From: Tachypleus tridentatus
Lineage: Eukaryota; Arthropoda; Merostomata; Xiphosura; Limulidae
Direction of reading: 5' to 3'
NCBI RefSeq assembly: GCF_004210375.1
Contig: NC_134832.1
Location: 154,253,592 to 154,317,591, forward strand
Length of the DNA: 64,000 nt
Shown: in pieces, positions 13,637-26,517 of the stretch
How the letters are laid out: each line of letters starts with the position of its first letter
Position numbering within the stretch: the stretch's first letter is position 1
The notes under the pieces: model-generated
What the model saw: only the letters and a program-made list of their open reading frames with translations
Told to the model about the DNA's origin: nothing
The model's database searches: none
Program-made: the position numbers and the translations under genes

Positions 13637-14004
13637 GCAAGTTATTCTACATTTTTACTCGGCGAATTCTTTCAAATTACTTGAAGAAAATAATGAAAAA
13701 TACAGTTCACGTGACAATAACAACTCGTTTGATTTCTTCCTTAATGTTTGCTACAGGTTACTTGTACATGGTTGTAGTCCTATATTCATGAATAATGTAA
13801 TAATAAATAACAGAGAGAATGTATGTGACCACCCACTAACTTGCCTTGGATTCTTGGTTGCTATTCACATTAACACTAGACTAAACTCTAAATCACTATT
13901 TAGTAACACTAGAGGTAACCAGATGTCCTGGGACAGTCCCATGTTTTGGTATTTTGTCCTTGTTCCCAGGAGAGAAAAGTTATTGGGATGCAAAAAACAT
14001 GATT
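13637..14004. other. Unidentified sequence between satellite and LINE 3' end
   Basis: About 370 bp present in both copies with a few substitutions. It includes the motif gtcctgggacagtccc, which can form a small hairpin, but I cannot assign it to a family. The open frames here are short and show no homology I recognise. Confidence 0.5.
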
Positions 14005-15895
14005 AACCTAATGTAATGCTAAGAAACAACAAGGGACCTATTGGTCTATCTTGGCTGTCCCATTTTATAAGTCAAACAAAAACTATTAAATAAAAGAAAC
14101 TTAAGGTCACCCCTTATCATTCATATATCTGTCAAGCTTTCTCTTCAACTCACATTTACTTCCTCCACAACATCTGAAGGCAACCCATTCCACAGGTCAA
14201 CCAACCTATTTAAAAATTAAATTTGTCATAACTCAAGATGGCTTCTAACTTACCAAAATCTATAGTTGTGCCCCATAGTATGGTTGATGCATCAGCATTA
14301 TCAATTCCTTTCACAGTCTGAAACACTTCAATCAGATCCCCTCAAACTCTTCAACCAAAGGAAAACAATTTAAGGATATTAATATCTCGCTATATGACTA
14401 CTCCTCCATCCCAGGTATCATTTAAAGATATTAATCACTACTCCTCTATCCCAGGTAGCATTTCAGTAAACCTCTTCTGAACTCTTCCCAAATATTCAAT
14501 GTGTTTCCTTAGCCAATGAGACCAAGACTGAACACAAAACTCCTAATGTGGTATAACCAGTAACCTGCACAATGAAATTATAACCTCTTTAGATTTGTAT
14601 TCAATATTTCTGTAGACACAACCTAAAACCTGTTTACTTTACACTGGTAACATCACACTGATTTGGATGACTTTAGAAACTAACCAACTATTACACCAAG
14701 ATCCCTTTCTTTCATAACATTGTTAAGGATATTCTCATCCAAATTGTGATAACCCGCATACATTATCTAGCATTTATCATAACTAAAACCCGTCTGCCAT
14801 TTACTTGTCCAACTCAACAAATGATCTAAATCCTTTTGTAAATCAGCAGCACCCCATTCACAACCAGCAACAACAAAGACCTTGATATCATCAGCAAATT
14901 TAAGTAATTTATTGACCGTTTCTTCATCTATATCATTCATGTAAACCAAAAGGGGCAATGATACACCACTTACAGTATTAATTCAGTTTTAGTGAACTCC
15001 ATCTGTAGCAACCCACTACCTTCTTCCATCAAGTCACTCTTCTATCCAATTAGTTAACTTATCCCACACAATTAGAGATAAGTTTCCTTAAAAGCCCTTT
15101 ATGTGTCAAATTCTTTCTAAAATCCAAGTATATCAAATCCATCCCCTTAACTTCACTCAAATATGTAGCAACTTTCCCACAACTGATGTAAGACTAATAG
15201 GTCTACAATTACTGTGATAACTTCTACTACCTCCCTTAAAGATGTGACATTACCTAATTTCCAATCTGTTGTTACTTGTCCACTATTCAAGGACTTGCAA
15301 AAATTGTAGTAAGTGACTCACATATCCAATTCTTTATCTCCTTAGAATCCTCAAGGAAATATTATCTAATTGAGAAGCCTTACCATTCTTTAAACTTCCA
15401 TATTTTATTTTAGGAAGCTCAGAATTAATGCTGTTGCTTTGTTTTCATTTATCAGTCGTTCAAGATGAATAGTTTAAGCTTTCATCAGTAAAACTGAAAC
15501 AAAAAAGCAGAACTTAATATCCTAACCATTTCATAATCATTAGATACAAGTCTTTCTTCATCATCCTTCATGAGTCCTGTCCTCATTCTAACATTTTATT
15601 TACTGACTCCTAATGTACTTTGAAAAGTCATCACCATTAATTTTTAATGTTTTCATCCAATTTTCTTCATACATCATTTTGGATGTCCTGATAATCCTGT
15701 TTGATCAACTTTCTTGATCTTCTATAACATTCTAAATCTTTTATCATACCAGACAATTTAAATTTCTTAACTTTGTAATGCTTCTCTTTAATTTTATCTC
15801 TTATACCTTTGTGAACTAATCTGGTTTCATACTTGTATCCAACCTTTTCTTTCTGTAAGGAATATATTTGTTTTGAATGTTGACATTTTTGTTTT
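14005..15895 (-). pseudogene. CR1-like non-LTR retrotransposon, reverse transcriptase half (degenerate), copy A
   Basis: Read on the minus strand, this is the RT and C-terminal part of a LINE ORF2-like protein broken by stops and frameshifts. Recognisable pieces in order are the linker between endonuclease and RT (FKTNI, then VSNDYEM near 15.5 kb), the first RT aspartate block (MDLIYLDFRK, about 15.11-15.15 kb), and a 63-codon open piece at 14,767-14,958 carrying YMNDID and the catalytic FADD at its residues 21-24. A thumb-like segment follows (MKERDLGVIV, about 14.69-14.72 kb; then YKSKEVI and IPHLEFCVQSWSHWLRKHIE). The C-terminus reads KRKLDRYMNDKG near 14.1 kb. This order and motif set is typical of the CR1/jockey superfamily; CR1 clade is my best guess. 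In vivo such a protein primes reverse transcription at nicked target DNA. This copy is dead. It forms one element with the endonuclease piece at 17.25-17.73 kb, split by a minisatellite. Confidence 0.87.
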
Positions 15896-15899
15896 TTAA

Positions 15900-17245
15900 T
15901 CTGTGATATTGAGTCTGTCTTCAGATAACATGGCTGCCCGATTCACAACAGATAATGTGATATTGAGTCTGTCTTCAGATAACTTGGCTGCCCAATTCAC
16001 AACAGATAATGTGATATGTCTGTCTTCAGATAACTTGGCTGCCCAATTTACAACAGATAATGTGATATTCAGTCTGTCTTCAAATAACTTGGCTGTCCAA
16101 TTCACAACAGATAATGTGATATTCAGTCTGTCTTCAAATAACTTGGCTGTCCAATTCACAACAGATAATGTGATATTCAGTCTGTCTTCAGATAACTTGG
16201 CTGCCCAATTCACAACAGATAATGTGATATTCAGTCTGTCTTCAGATAACTTGGCTGCCCAATTCACAACAGATAATGTGATATTCAGTCTGTCTTCAGA
16301 TAACTTGGCTCCCCAATTCACAACAGATAATGTGATATGTCTGTCTTCAGATAACTTGGCTGCCCAATTCACAACAGATAATGTGATATTCAGTCTGTCT
16401 TCAAATAACTTGGCTGTCTAATTCACAACAGATAATGTGATATTCAGTCTGTCTTCAGATAACTTGGCTGCCCAATTCACAACAGATAATGTGATATTCA
16501 GTCTGTCTTCAAATAACTTGGCTGTCCAATTCACAACAGATAATGTGATATTCGGTCTGTCTTCAGATAACTTGGCTGCCCAATTCACAACAGATAATGT
16601 GATATTCAGTCTGTCTTCAAATAACTTGGTTGTCTAATTCACAACAGATAATGTGATATTCAGTCTGTCTTCAGATAACTTGGCTGCCCAATTCACAACA
16701 GATAATGTGATATTCAGTCTGTCTTCAAATAACTTGGCTGTCCAATTCACAACAGATAATGTGATATTCAGTCTGTCTTCAGATAACTTGGCTGCCCAAT
16801 TCACAACAGATAATGTGATATTCAGTCTGTCTTCAGATAACTTGGCTGCCCAATTCACAACAGATAATGTGATATTCAGTCTGTCTTCAGATAACTTGGC
16901 TGCCCAATTCACAACAGGTAATGTGATATTCAGTCTGTCTTCAGATAACTTGGCTGCCCGATTCACAACAGATAATGTAATATTGAGTCTGTCTTCAGAT
17001 AACTTGGCTGCCCAATTCACAACAGATAATGTGATATTCAGTCTGTCTTCAAATAACTTGGCTGTCCAATTCACAACAGATAATGTGATATTCAGTCTGT
17101 CTTCAGATAACTTGGCTGCCCAATTCACAACAGATAATGTGATATTCAGTCTGTCTTCAGATAACTTGGCTGCCCGATTCACAACAGATAATGTGATATT
17201 CAGTCTGTCTTCAAATAACTTGGCTGCCCAATTCACAACAGATAA
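15900..17245 (-). repeat. 54-bp minisatellite formed from LINE codons, copy A, about 25 units
   Basis: The 54-bp units read on the minus strand as an 18-residue repeat, TLSVVNWAAKLSEDRLNI. The array is in frame with the flanking LINE: the upstream endonuclease side reads FQKANFERIQE and enters the first repeat, and the downstream side leaves the last repeat towards FKTNI of the RT linker. The repeat is therefore an amplified piece of the element's own coding sequence, not an unrelated insertion. Variants are mostly missense (WAAKLSED versus WTAKLFED). A 3-bp deletion removes one residue in two units, near 16,015 and 16,335. Stops occur in two units near 16,420 and 16,635. The open frame on the plus strand is a by-product of the same period. 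Confidence 0.93.
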
Positions 17246-17730
17246 TTCTTGTATCCTTTCAAAATTTGCTTTTTGGAATCAAATAGCATTACTCCTGATT
17301 TCCCTCTGCAGAAAAACATCAAACCTAATACAGCAATGATCACTTTCAACTACTTTTATATTTGAAGTTAACTAAAATATAAAATAGTATTATTTTTAGT
17401 AGGTTCCTTGACCAACAGGTGGAGAAATCCACTTTGAACAGTTTCCAGAAATCTTTCTCCCTCATGGTTTGACTTTAAGCATTTTCTAATATGTCTGACA
17501 TTAAAATCACCCATAATTATGACTTCATTAACATCTGAAATCTTAGTCTCACTGTAAAGTTTCTCAATAATTTCATTTGATAATCTGTAACAAATTCCCA
17601 CTAAAAGTTTTTTTATCTTTATATCCACTAATAGAAAACAAAATAAATTCAATCTTCTTGTTGTTCTCTTTAATATCCTTAACATCAACAGGATGTAACT
17701 ACACTTTACATACACATTCATCTCTTTACT
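17246..17730 (-). pseudogene. CR1-like LINE, APE-type endonuclease fragment, copy A
   Basis: A minus-strand fragment of an apurinic-like endonuclease (exonuclease-endonuclease-phosphatase fold) of a non-LTR retrotransposon. Visible motifs are LLVGICYRLSNE, then VNEVIIMGDFNVRHIRKC with the hallmark GDFN at 17,500-17,511, then EGERFLETVQSGFLHLLVKE and PTKNN. The SDH-like block near 17.34 kb (VESDHC) is followed by FQKANFERIQE, which leads into the 18-residue repeat. The family enzyme nicks the target site. Upstream sequence stops inside the domain at about 17.73 kb, consistent with the usual 5' truncation of LINEs. Copy A has a one-base insertion in a poly-T run near 17,610; without it the frame would read SISGYKDKKLLVG, as it does in copy B. 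Confidence 0.88.
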
Positions 17731-18651
17731 ACTTTGTACCTGTTTAATAAACTAGAAATACATCATACACGTCGAACCAGGAATGTATCATATTAGGCCT
17801 ACTGACTTGCTATTATAAAAAAAAAAAAAAGCAGTTCAAATCATTTTATAAACAATGTTAATATATATGGAAAAGTTCAATAAGTTGAACGTACATTAAA
17901 CGAAGGTTAAATTCAAGTTTTAATGACCTTTCGCAACAAGAGTAAAGGGCCTGGCTATTTCGGTTTGAAAACCGAATTACCCTATAAATACTTCACTGAC
18001 TTCTTATTCAGAAACTGCTCGTATTTATAAACTTTTATCTCGATGTTTCTTGGAATTACCATTTTTAACATAACGCGTATTTAAATAATATCCAGTTTAA
18101 AACACTGAATAACTGAGTTATAAACTACAACCTCTGTATTCGTCCCTAATTTTGAAATTGAGACATGTTGAACATTTGAATGAAATTCACAAAACTTAAG
18201 TCGTTAGTTTAACAAGTCCACAAATATATTTATTTAATATTCTTAGTTTTAATTGTTTTGTTTCAGTAACTTGGTGTTACTCTAAATGAATACTGAACTC
18301 TAAATACCACTCTAATTATAAAATGGTTATTCTCTTTTCCACTCTGTCACTCCATTTTTGATAATGCTCAACAATGTACGTAGTCGCATTGCAATAGAAT
18401 AATCACCTGATTGTTCATGGCCATCTATTGTGTGTGTATTCAATGATTAATATTTATATTGATTTGTTTTAATGGTTTATTTTTAATAAGCTTTGTAACA
18501 TATCAACAAAACAGTTTAATTCAGAAGCTTTATGACACTGAATTATAGTCAAAAGCGAAATGAAATTTACCAAGTTGTGTTTCAACTAAGCCTTGCGTTA
18601 CGTATGTGTGGCAAAATATACCAGAAAAATGTCTATTATTATTAACATTAT
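17731..18651. other. Unique AT-rich DNA
   Basis: Contains a 14-base A-run near 17,820 that differs in length between copies. There is no coding or RNA feature I can support. Confidence 0.55.
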
Positions 18652-18775
18652 TGATTGTTTCAAAATTAAGCACAAAGCAACATAATGGACTATCTCTGCT
18701 CTGCCTTCTACTGGTATCGAAACCCGGATTTCAGTGTCGTAAGTCCCCAGACATACCACTGTGCCACTGCGAAGC
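18652..18775 (-). mobile_element. Short tRNA-derived SINE (family 2), copy A
   Basis: On the minus strand it has a box A-like start (ggcacagtggtatgtctgg), a box B-like gggtttcgataccag, a short body (gcagagcagagatagtcca), and an end reading gttgctttgtgcttaatt before a weakly A-rich tail. The overall order of promoter boxes, short body and tail is that of a tRNA-derived SINE. The tail core resembles that of family 1 (tagctttgtgcgaaat) although the heads differ. Short open frames predicted across it on both strands are chance. Confidence 0.7.
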
Positions 18776-21700
18776 TTATAAACGGTATAGAGGTTGTGTT
18801 TGAAAAGTTTCACTGGAGAATAAATGTTAATTAATAAAAGAATATTTTGGTATTTTATCACATATTGTCTACTTGGACTTAAAACACAAAAATCTAAGCG
18901 TTTATTACCACTAAATATCTTTTGTCCTTTGTACAGGTGAAAGAGTTAAAAGTTTGTGTTGGAATGTTCGCAATACTTCTAATCTCTGGTTTAGAGTACA
19001 GGGAAAAGATAGATCTATGCGCACTATTTCGCCTTTTTTTGTCAGAGTAACCACGTACTTCTGTTAACGATAACGATTCATGTTTTTCTGCGTAGTTTTT
19101 ACTAAAAATGGGGTGATGAGAGAATTACTTCGAGACTAATAATATAAATGAGGGTTACACGCATTTTGAAGGTACAGAAAAAATTCATTTCAGTTAAATT
19201 CTATAATATTTGTTAATCTTTTCCAGTCATGTTTGATGGGCTTTTACATTAGTCAAAATCATATACACTACAAATATAGTATTATCTAATAAAAATGTCA
19301 TTTACTAATAAATTACTTTGATTTTTAATGTTCTATCACTTTTTGCTTTCTCTATCGCTAGTATTAACATGTTAAAACTGAAAGCCCCTGATGTTTAACA
19401 ACCAGCTTTTATATCACGATAATGAAGAAAATATAAATAAAACATAAATATTCGTGCGCGAGTTAAACAAGTTACGGTTTGTAATTAGTTTACACACCGT
19501 GGTATCTTCTATTGTTCACGTTTCCTAGCTTCATTATAATACCTCTCATTATCTCTTCATACGTGCTAAACTGAATAGTTACGCTTCTAAGACAAAACTT
19601 GTAGGCTTGGTTTTGTGGCGAAGTCGGTCACGCTTTTGAACGTTAACCTATAATTCTTGTTTTCCAATAGACGTTAGAACAGTTTGACTTTTAAAATGTT
19701 TCCCATCAGCACAACCCTAACAACTAGTGGCTTTGGATGATAAATTGAGTTGCAGAATATGGGTCCAATTTGTTTCTCCGTTTTAGTCGCCATGGGGATC
19801 GCGTAGCAAAAGCACGTAACTAATATGAGAAAACAAAAAATCCCACCAAGATCAACAACATTCTAGGTTTCGAATCACTTCGAACGACCAACCTCAAGTA
19901 AGGTATTGAACACGTACACTAGAAGGCGTCATTAGAACAAAGCAGAATGCTGTTTGCCTACTCTACATTATTATTTGTTTATTTGATCTAAAACACAAAC
20001 CACTTCTTAAAACTGAAACGCTGCAGTGCTAAACTGTTGTGTATTTTTATATTCTTACGCGGATTTCACGGTTAGAATTTAAAATGTTTATGGATTAATT
20101 ACAAATGAATAAAAAACCAAATACCTCTTACGTTCAGATTTTTTAATTGATGAATAAACAAACCAATTTTGTGTCATCCAATATGTATTTTATGATATTC
20201 ACATTTTATATTACATATGTCTATCTCTAAACGATGACTAAACGACTTATAAGTGTCTTCTTTTATTGTCATTCCAAAAAGTACTTATTTTAAACTAATC
20301 TCAGTGTATGCATTGATAAGAGAAAGAGAAATGTGGTGTACATATATAAACAGACCTATAACAAAATCTATATATATATATATACATAAGGTTTTAAAGT
20401 CCGTCTGTCTATACGACTCCTCCCACAGTGTAAGTTCGTTTTGGATGAGGCTTCGCACTATTTATCATCATCGTAAGAGGAGATTTCTGGTATTGTTTCC
20501 TTACAGTTTGGTCTGTTATCAAAAGCGTATCTTGTGCACGTGTCCATTTTTTAAATAAATAAGTTAATAGCATCTTTATATCGCACCAAAATTGAAAATG
20601 TTCTTAAATCGCTTTCGTAATACAGAAATGTACTTCTTCCTTTGTAATATTATTCCTTATTAGCCTTGTACATTTACTATTATCTACGAAATTCATTTTT
20701 AACAAAAATTCTAAAATTGTGGTAAAGTTTATTGCAGAGTTTCAAAGTAAGTCACCCGAGTGAATAATCAATGTGATATTTTAGAATAAAAGTGACTTTT
20801 CTGCTGAAGAAACTAAATGTACGATATTAACTCAATTATTCAGTGACTGAAGGACTCACAAATCCTTCATACGGATTTTGTTACATACAAATTTACAGGA
20901 ATTTTGTAGAAACTTGATTTTTATAGGCTACATATTTTACTTCAATATGAGTACAAAATGACCAAAAACATCGCAAAACAAGACAGTAAAAATTGCCAAA
21001 AGTAAAATCAAATCATCACGGCGAAAGTCAGGAACTTTGTGAAATAAAATGAAACGTTAGGATTCAAGTTCAAAAAAGAAAGAGATAGACTTGTTCACCA
21101 AGACCTGAGACGAAGCCATGGACAAACCCCGAAATATAAAAGAATATTAAACAGTTCGCTAGTAGTGAAATAAAATATTACTAAGAAAACTTAATTTATT
21201 TTAAACCGAAAGTTGTCCATTCAAGTTGGTAGAAGTGGTCAGCAGGCGATGTACAAAAAATACGTAACGAAACAACCATTGATTTAAAAAGTCGAAGTTA
21301 AAGAAAGCTGCAAAAGATGTAACTGATTTTCAAACTGTTTCGCCATCTAACGTGGCATGCAAGCGAAACCAAAAATATAGGTGGCAAATACTTTTATCGC
21401 CTAAAACATTTTCCACACTTCGTACGAAAGCAAAATAAAAGAGAAATTATATTGACATCATATCTTACAATAGCTGTCATGTTACATTTATTTACTGTCA
21501 TAAACAGATACATTTTGAAACAGATACTTAGAGGGTATTAACTATTAACAAGCATAAGAAAGGAATCGAGAACAGTTAACCCTACGAGGCAAGGTAACTA
21601 AATATGCATGTGTACTCAATGCTATCGTTTTACATCAATTTTAATGAACCATTGTTCCAATCTGTAAAAACAGACTGCTCGCATACAATCTAAGCACTAT

Positions 21701-22437
21701 CAGAATATGTATTTATATATAATTATTGACAAATAAACCCTTCACTCGGACGATGAGCATTTTTTGAGAAGATTAGTGCTAGGTGTCATTCCCCCTTTCA
21801 CTGTAATCACCCTCGATCCCTATGGAAATATTTAAAACACTTTCACACACCACTCAGAGCGCTCACGTCCAACATAATTTTTTTACATTAGTTTATATTG
21901 TAAATGTATATGTTAACAACTTAGGAAACCAGTTAGTGACACTTATATAGAGGGAGAGGATAACAGTAAAATATAAATCTAAATTGAGAATTTAAAATTG
22001 TTCCAAGTTATATCGCCAGACTTGCTATCTCTCATATACAGATATAATAACCAAAAATTGGAAAATACTTTTTAACCATTTCCAACAGATCCGAGCTAGA
22101 AATGTATAATTTAGTAAAGTCTATCGTACATCCGATATTCTTAAATATTCTTAAAATTAAATGAAAATAGTACACTAATAGCTCAAACCTGCTGAAAACG
22201 AATAATATATATTTTGCACTATTTTATTTTTTAGTTATTATCATGAGACATGACAGATCTGGTGAAGTACTTGAAACAATTTTATATTTCTTTTGTTATG
22301 ATCGCTTAGAAACTGTATCAAACGAAATATTATTAGCCAGTAGGTTATTAGATGTATACTGTATTTTACTGTTCTGTATATATAATTTTCGCTAATTGAT
22401 TTCCTAAACTGTTAAGATACATATTTCTAATGTAACT
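18776..22437. other. Unique AT-rich DNA with a short (TA)n microsatellite
   Basis: About 3.7 kb with no open frame above roughly 100 codons and no recognisable homology on either strand. A (TA)n run lies near 20,368-20,384. The same sequence in copy B differs at only a handful of bases. Confidence 0.55.
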
Positions 22438-22706
22438 GGCCCACCATGGCCAAGTGTGTTAAGGTGTTCTACTCGTAAACCGAGGGTCGCGGGTTCGAAT
22501 ACTGGTCGTACCAAACATGTTCGCCCTTTCAGTCGAGGGGGCGTTGTAATGGTACGGTTGATCCCACTACTCGTTGGTAAAAGAGTAGCCTAAGAGTTGG
22601 CGGTGGGTGGTGATGACTAGCTGCTCTCCCTCTAGTCTTAGATCGCAAAATTAGGAAGGCTAGCGCAGATAACCCTGACGTGATTTTTGCATGAAATTCA
22701 AAACGA
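22438..22706 (+). mobile_element. tRNA-derived SINE (family 1), copy A
   Basis: Starts ggcccaccatggccaagtg, with box B gggttcgaatactgg slightly damaged. The body is well preserved (gatcccactactcgttggt, aaaagagtagcctaagagtt, ggcggtgggtggtgatgact, agcgcagataaccctgacgt). The tail is diverged (gatttttgcatgaaattcaa) compared with the 62.3-kb copy. Confidence 0.9.
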
Positions 22707-23882
22707 ATCAATCCTCCGAAGTTAATATGGATATATAGTTTCCGTATTTAAGTTTTACATTGAAAAAACAAATGATAATTATGGATGTAGTTTATCTAAA
22801 TATTTTCGAGCTTCGAAGTGCTCGAAAATACGTCAAGATAGTTTATTTAATACTTTAATTACCGTGAAATCTCATTACACCACATTTACGTGTATATAAT
22901 CAGAGATTTAGTTATAAACTAGCAACTCGCCCTCACATCAAGCCAGTTTTCATTTTAGTGTATTATGACTCACTTAGTACAAGAAATAATTACCTTCAGG
23001 GGCCTCTGGGCAAATTTAACAGCGCACTCATGCGGGAAAAACTGTAAATAAACCTAGTGGAGTATTCAGTTTCTCAACGTGTTTTTAGCTAGGAGAAACA
23101 GCTGTTACCGGTGGCTTTGAATGTGCAGTGGGAAAACATCATTCGATGTAAAATGTAAGTGACAGCAAACGGACCATGTATAGTAGAAGACCGTGCCTCA
23201 TCTGTCGTAACGATTCACGTGGATCTCACGTTTAAACGGAACAATTAAACAGTGGAAGAAACTTATTATATTCTTAACTAATAAAGATCTTTTACGCAAT
23301 AAGTGATTACGTTTTACTAACTTTGGTTCTTCAAGTTCAAAGTATGACAAGGACAGGAAGCCACATAAAATTTTATCTGGTGTTTTGATTTTGATCTTGA
23401 CCAACGTGTTGAAATGCTGACCGCAGATAATCTGCGTAAGTAGTTTTTCTATCAAACTTATCTTGTAGTATATATTACTTCGTACAATTTTTATACTATT
23501 TTTATTTTTAATCACAGTCACTTTCTTCGTATCCAGGGGCGACGACAGCCTCTTCCTAGTGAGGAGGTTAAAGTAGGCTAAAAAAAAAACAAATTCAGGG
23601 GGACACACTCTGTGCCTAATGGTCACACACTACTGTCAGAAGTGCTACAAAACTAACTTTTCTTTGGGTGCTAGAACTCAGACGTTAAGGCACATTTTGC
23701 AGTAGCTTCAGTCATCCTATACCGCCGCCTCTGTTCGTGTCAGATGTAATGACGTAATCATGTTTAATTTATTGTACACTGTATTGTGAAGAGATCTCTT
23801 ATATTTCTATACGTTATTGTTTTAGTTAACTTGTGTTTAACTGCACTTACTTCTAGATTGTTTTAAATATTAGCGTTTTCAC
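22707..23882. other. Unique DNA; no supported gene
   Basis: A 142-codon minus-strand open frame spans 23,198-23,626, but in copy B 1-base indels near 45.40-45.42 kb shift the frame, which argues against coding. Near 22,806-22,827 there is a short inverted repeat (ttttcgagcttcgaagtgct, then cgaaaa). Confidence 0.5.
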
Positions 23883-24878
23883 TTCTTTAATACCATCATT
23901 CTATGATGTACTTTAATACCATCATTCTGTAATGTACTTTAATACCATCATTCTGTGATGTACTTTAATATCATCATTCTGTGATGTACTTTAATACCAT
24001 CATTCTGTGATGTACTTTAATACCATCATTCTATGATGTACTTTAATACCATCATTCTGTGATGTACTTTAATATCATCATTCTGTGATGTACTTTAATA
24101 CCATCATTCTGTGATGTACTTTAATATCATCATTCTATGATGTACTTTAATACCATCATTCTGTGATGTACTTTAATACCATCATTCTGTGATGTACTTT
24201 AATATCATCATTCTATGATGTACTTTAATACCATCATTCTGTGATGTACTTTAATACCATCATTCTGTGATGTACTTTAATACCATCATTCTATGATGTA
24301 CTTTAATACCATCATTCTATGATGTACTTTAATATCATCATTCTGTGATGTACTTTAATACCACCATTCTGTGATGTACTTTAATATCATCATTCTATGA
24401 TGTACTTTAATACCATCATTCTGTGATGTACTTTAATACCATCATTCTGTGATGTACTTTAATACCATCATTCTATGATGTACTTTAATACCATCATTCT
24501 ATGATCTACTTTAATATCATCATTCTGTGATGTACTTTAATACCATCATTCTGTGATGTACTTTAATACCATCATTCTGTGATGTACTTTAATACCATCA
24601 TTCTATGATGTACTTTAATACCATCATTCTGTGATGTACTTTAATACCATCATTCTGTGATGTACTTTTAATATCATCATTCTATGATGTACTTTAATAC
24701 CATCATTCTGTGATGTACTTTAATACCATCATTCTGTGATGTACTTTAATATCATCATTCTGTGATGTACTTTAATACCATCATTCTGTGATGTACTTTA
24801 ATATCATCATTCTATGATGTACTTTAATACCATCATTCTGTGATGTACTTTAATACCATCATTCTATGATGTACTTTC
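23883..24878. repeat. 26-bp minisatellite, copy A, about 38 units
   Basis: Units of ctttaataccatcattctgt plus gatgta, with a/g (tatgatg or tgtgatg) and c/t (atacc or atatc) variants. The a-variant contains catcat-tct-atgatg, a perfect 6-bp stem. Copy B is about two units shorter. Confidence 0.96.
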
Positions 24879-25088
24879 CACGAAACTTTTCCGATGTTAT
24901 TTTTTAATCGACTTTCCAACATCTGTTCAGAGTATCCGCGACACATGTGAACTTCAATATTTATAGCATTGAAATACGATGGACACAGCAGTCAGCTCCA
25001 GTTTCGGTTTGTTCTAGAACAAACAAGTAAATAACATTTCATGATCCAGAATGTTAGCCTTTGCTGATCCTGAAACAGTTCGTGTGAA

Positions 25089-25413
25089 AACAGAATACAT
25101 AGATCTGTTTACTAAAACAGAGTACACAGAGCTGTTTACTGATACAGAATACACAAATCTGTCTACTAAAACAGAATACACAAATCTGTTTAATAAAAGA
25201 TAATACACAGATCTATTTACTAAAACAGAATACACAAATCTGTTTAATAAAAAAAATAATACACAGATCTATTTACTAAAACAGATTACACAGATCTGTT
25301 TAGTAAAACGGAATACACAAATCTGTTCACTGGAAAACAGGATACATGGATTTGTTTATTAAAACAGAATACAGATCTGTTTACTAATACAGAATACATA
25401 GATCTGTTTACTA
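25089..25413. repeat. Degenerate 27-bp minisatellite, copy A, about 12 units
   Basis: Units approximate acagaatacacaaatctgtt plus tactaaa. Several carry the 10-bp palindrome acagatctgt. The minus-strand open frame across it (9-residue repeat RFVYSVLVN) is a by-product of the 27-bp period. Confidence 0.9.
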
Positions 25414-25693
25414 AGGTTTTACAGAATCTAGTAAGTTTTGTTTAAGTAAAAAGCACAGCAAGTTTCTCACTATGTTAAAATTAATCATCAACACTTCCTG
25501 GCGCGATTACATTATTTTTTTTTACAACTGAAAACTGTCCGAAAGGGTACATTGGCTGCTTTGTTTTAAGAGACATGCGTAAGAGGAGGTACAAAAACAT
25601 CATGAGAACAGAGTTACAGACATTTGGTTTTCAACAAATACATAATCAGTTAAATATGCCAATTATTACGTTGCGCGAAGAATGGTTTGTAAC

Positions 25694-25975
25694 TAGCATC
25701 TAGTGATATCCTTTGTTATTTAATAACAAAAGAAAGTGTTTGTAAACAGCATCTAGTGATATCCTTTGTTATTTAATAACAAAAGAAAGTGTTTGTAACC
25801 AGCATCTAGTGATATCCTTTGTTATTTAATAACAAAAGAAAGTGTTTGTAACCAGCATCTAGTGATATCCTTTGTGATTTAATAATAAAAAAAAGTGTTT
25901 GTAACCAGCATCTAGTGATATCCTTTGTGATTTAATAACAAAAGAAAGTGTTTGTAACCAGCATCTAGTGATATT
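25694..25975. repeat. 53-bp minisatellite, copy A, five units
   Basis: Unit order is three T-type units with the near-perfect palindrome tttgttatttaataacaaa, one unit with gatttaataataaaa, and one with gatttaataacaaaag. The spacer gtgtttgtaaccagcatcta is constant. Copy B has sixteen units. Confidence 0.95.
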
Positions 25976-26293
25976 CTTTAAATACTCAATCCTACTATAT
26001 ATAACACATATTTAGAAGAGATTCTGTGTTCCCACTAATGTTATACAGCTGCAAAGTGCTTATTAAAACATACAACGAACGAGCTCTAGAGGCACGGTTT
26101 TGCTTCGTCCCAAAATATAGTTCGTTTCCATGTAGTTGAATATCTAATTTTACAACTCCTAAAGAGGGGAAGGCCACGTTATTTAAATACTTCTTCCCAC
26201 ACCACACCCGCCGGACCACTATGTCAAATATACGGAAAGAAATGGTTACGGTACTGCCCAATTTTCTTTCTTCTGAAAGTCCAGCAGTAAATT
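25976..26293. other. Unique DNA with an unassigned minus-strand open frame
   Basis: An 88-codon minus-strand open frame (25,995-26,261; 48,531-48,797 in copy B) is the same in both copies. That says little because the copies are almost identical anyway. I recognise no domain and do not call it a gene. Confidence 0.35.
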
Positions 26294-26517
26294 AAGTTTC
26301 TTTGTCTGTTTGTTTATATCGGATGTTCGCACTAAGCTACCAAAACTAATACTATTCGTCCCAAATTTCGAACTGATGGACTAGAGAGGAAGCAGTTACT
26401 CTACCTACAACTCTCAACCTACTTTAAGAGCAAGATGCGAACTGTGAAACTTTACGTTCTTAGTTGGGCACGCCAATCACTAGACCACACCCAGCTCGCA
26501 ACTCAAAGCTTCTTTGT
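26294..26517 (-). mobile_element. tRNA-derived SINE (family 3) with target-site duplication, copy A
   Basis: On the minus strand the element starts at about 26,505 with a box A (tggtctagtgattggcgtgc) and a box B-like cagttcgcatc. The end reads tagcttagtgcgaacatc before an ataaacaaacagac tail. It is flanked by aagtttctttgt (26,294-26,305) and aagcttctttgt (26,506-26,517), a 12-bp target-site duplication with one mismatch. This flanking repeat supports retrotransposition and a single insertion event. The head differs from families 1 and 2. Confidence 0.8.

Noticed and set aside
18598..18861. Open frames on both strands around 18.6-18.9 kb
   Set aside because: They run through a SINE and have no conserved domain.
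22438..22520. Functional tRNA gene
   Set aside because: The tRNA-like head lacks a proper acceptor stem and is followed by the conserved SINE body and tail; it is one of several copies.
23198..23626. 142-codon minus-strand open frame
   Set aside because: Single-base indels in the second copy shift the frame, and no domain is recognisable.
25014..25235. Repetitive valine/tyrosine-rich small protein on the minus strand
   Set aside because: It is a nine-residue translation of the 27-bp minisatellite.
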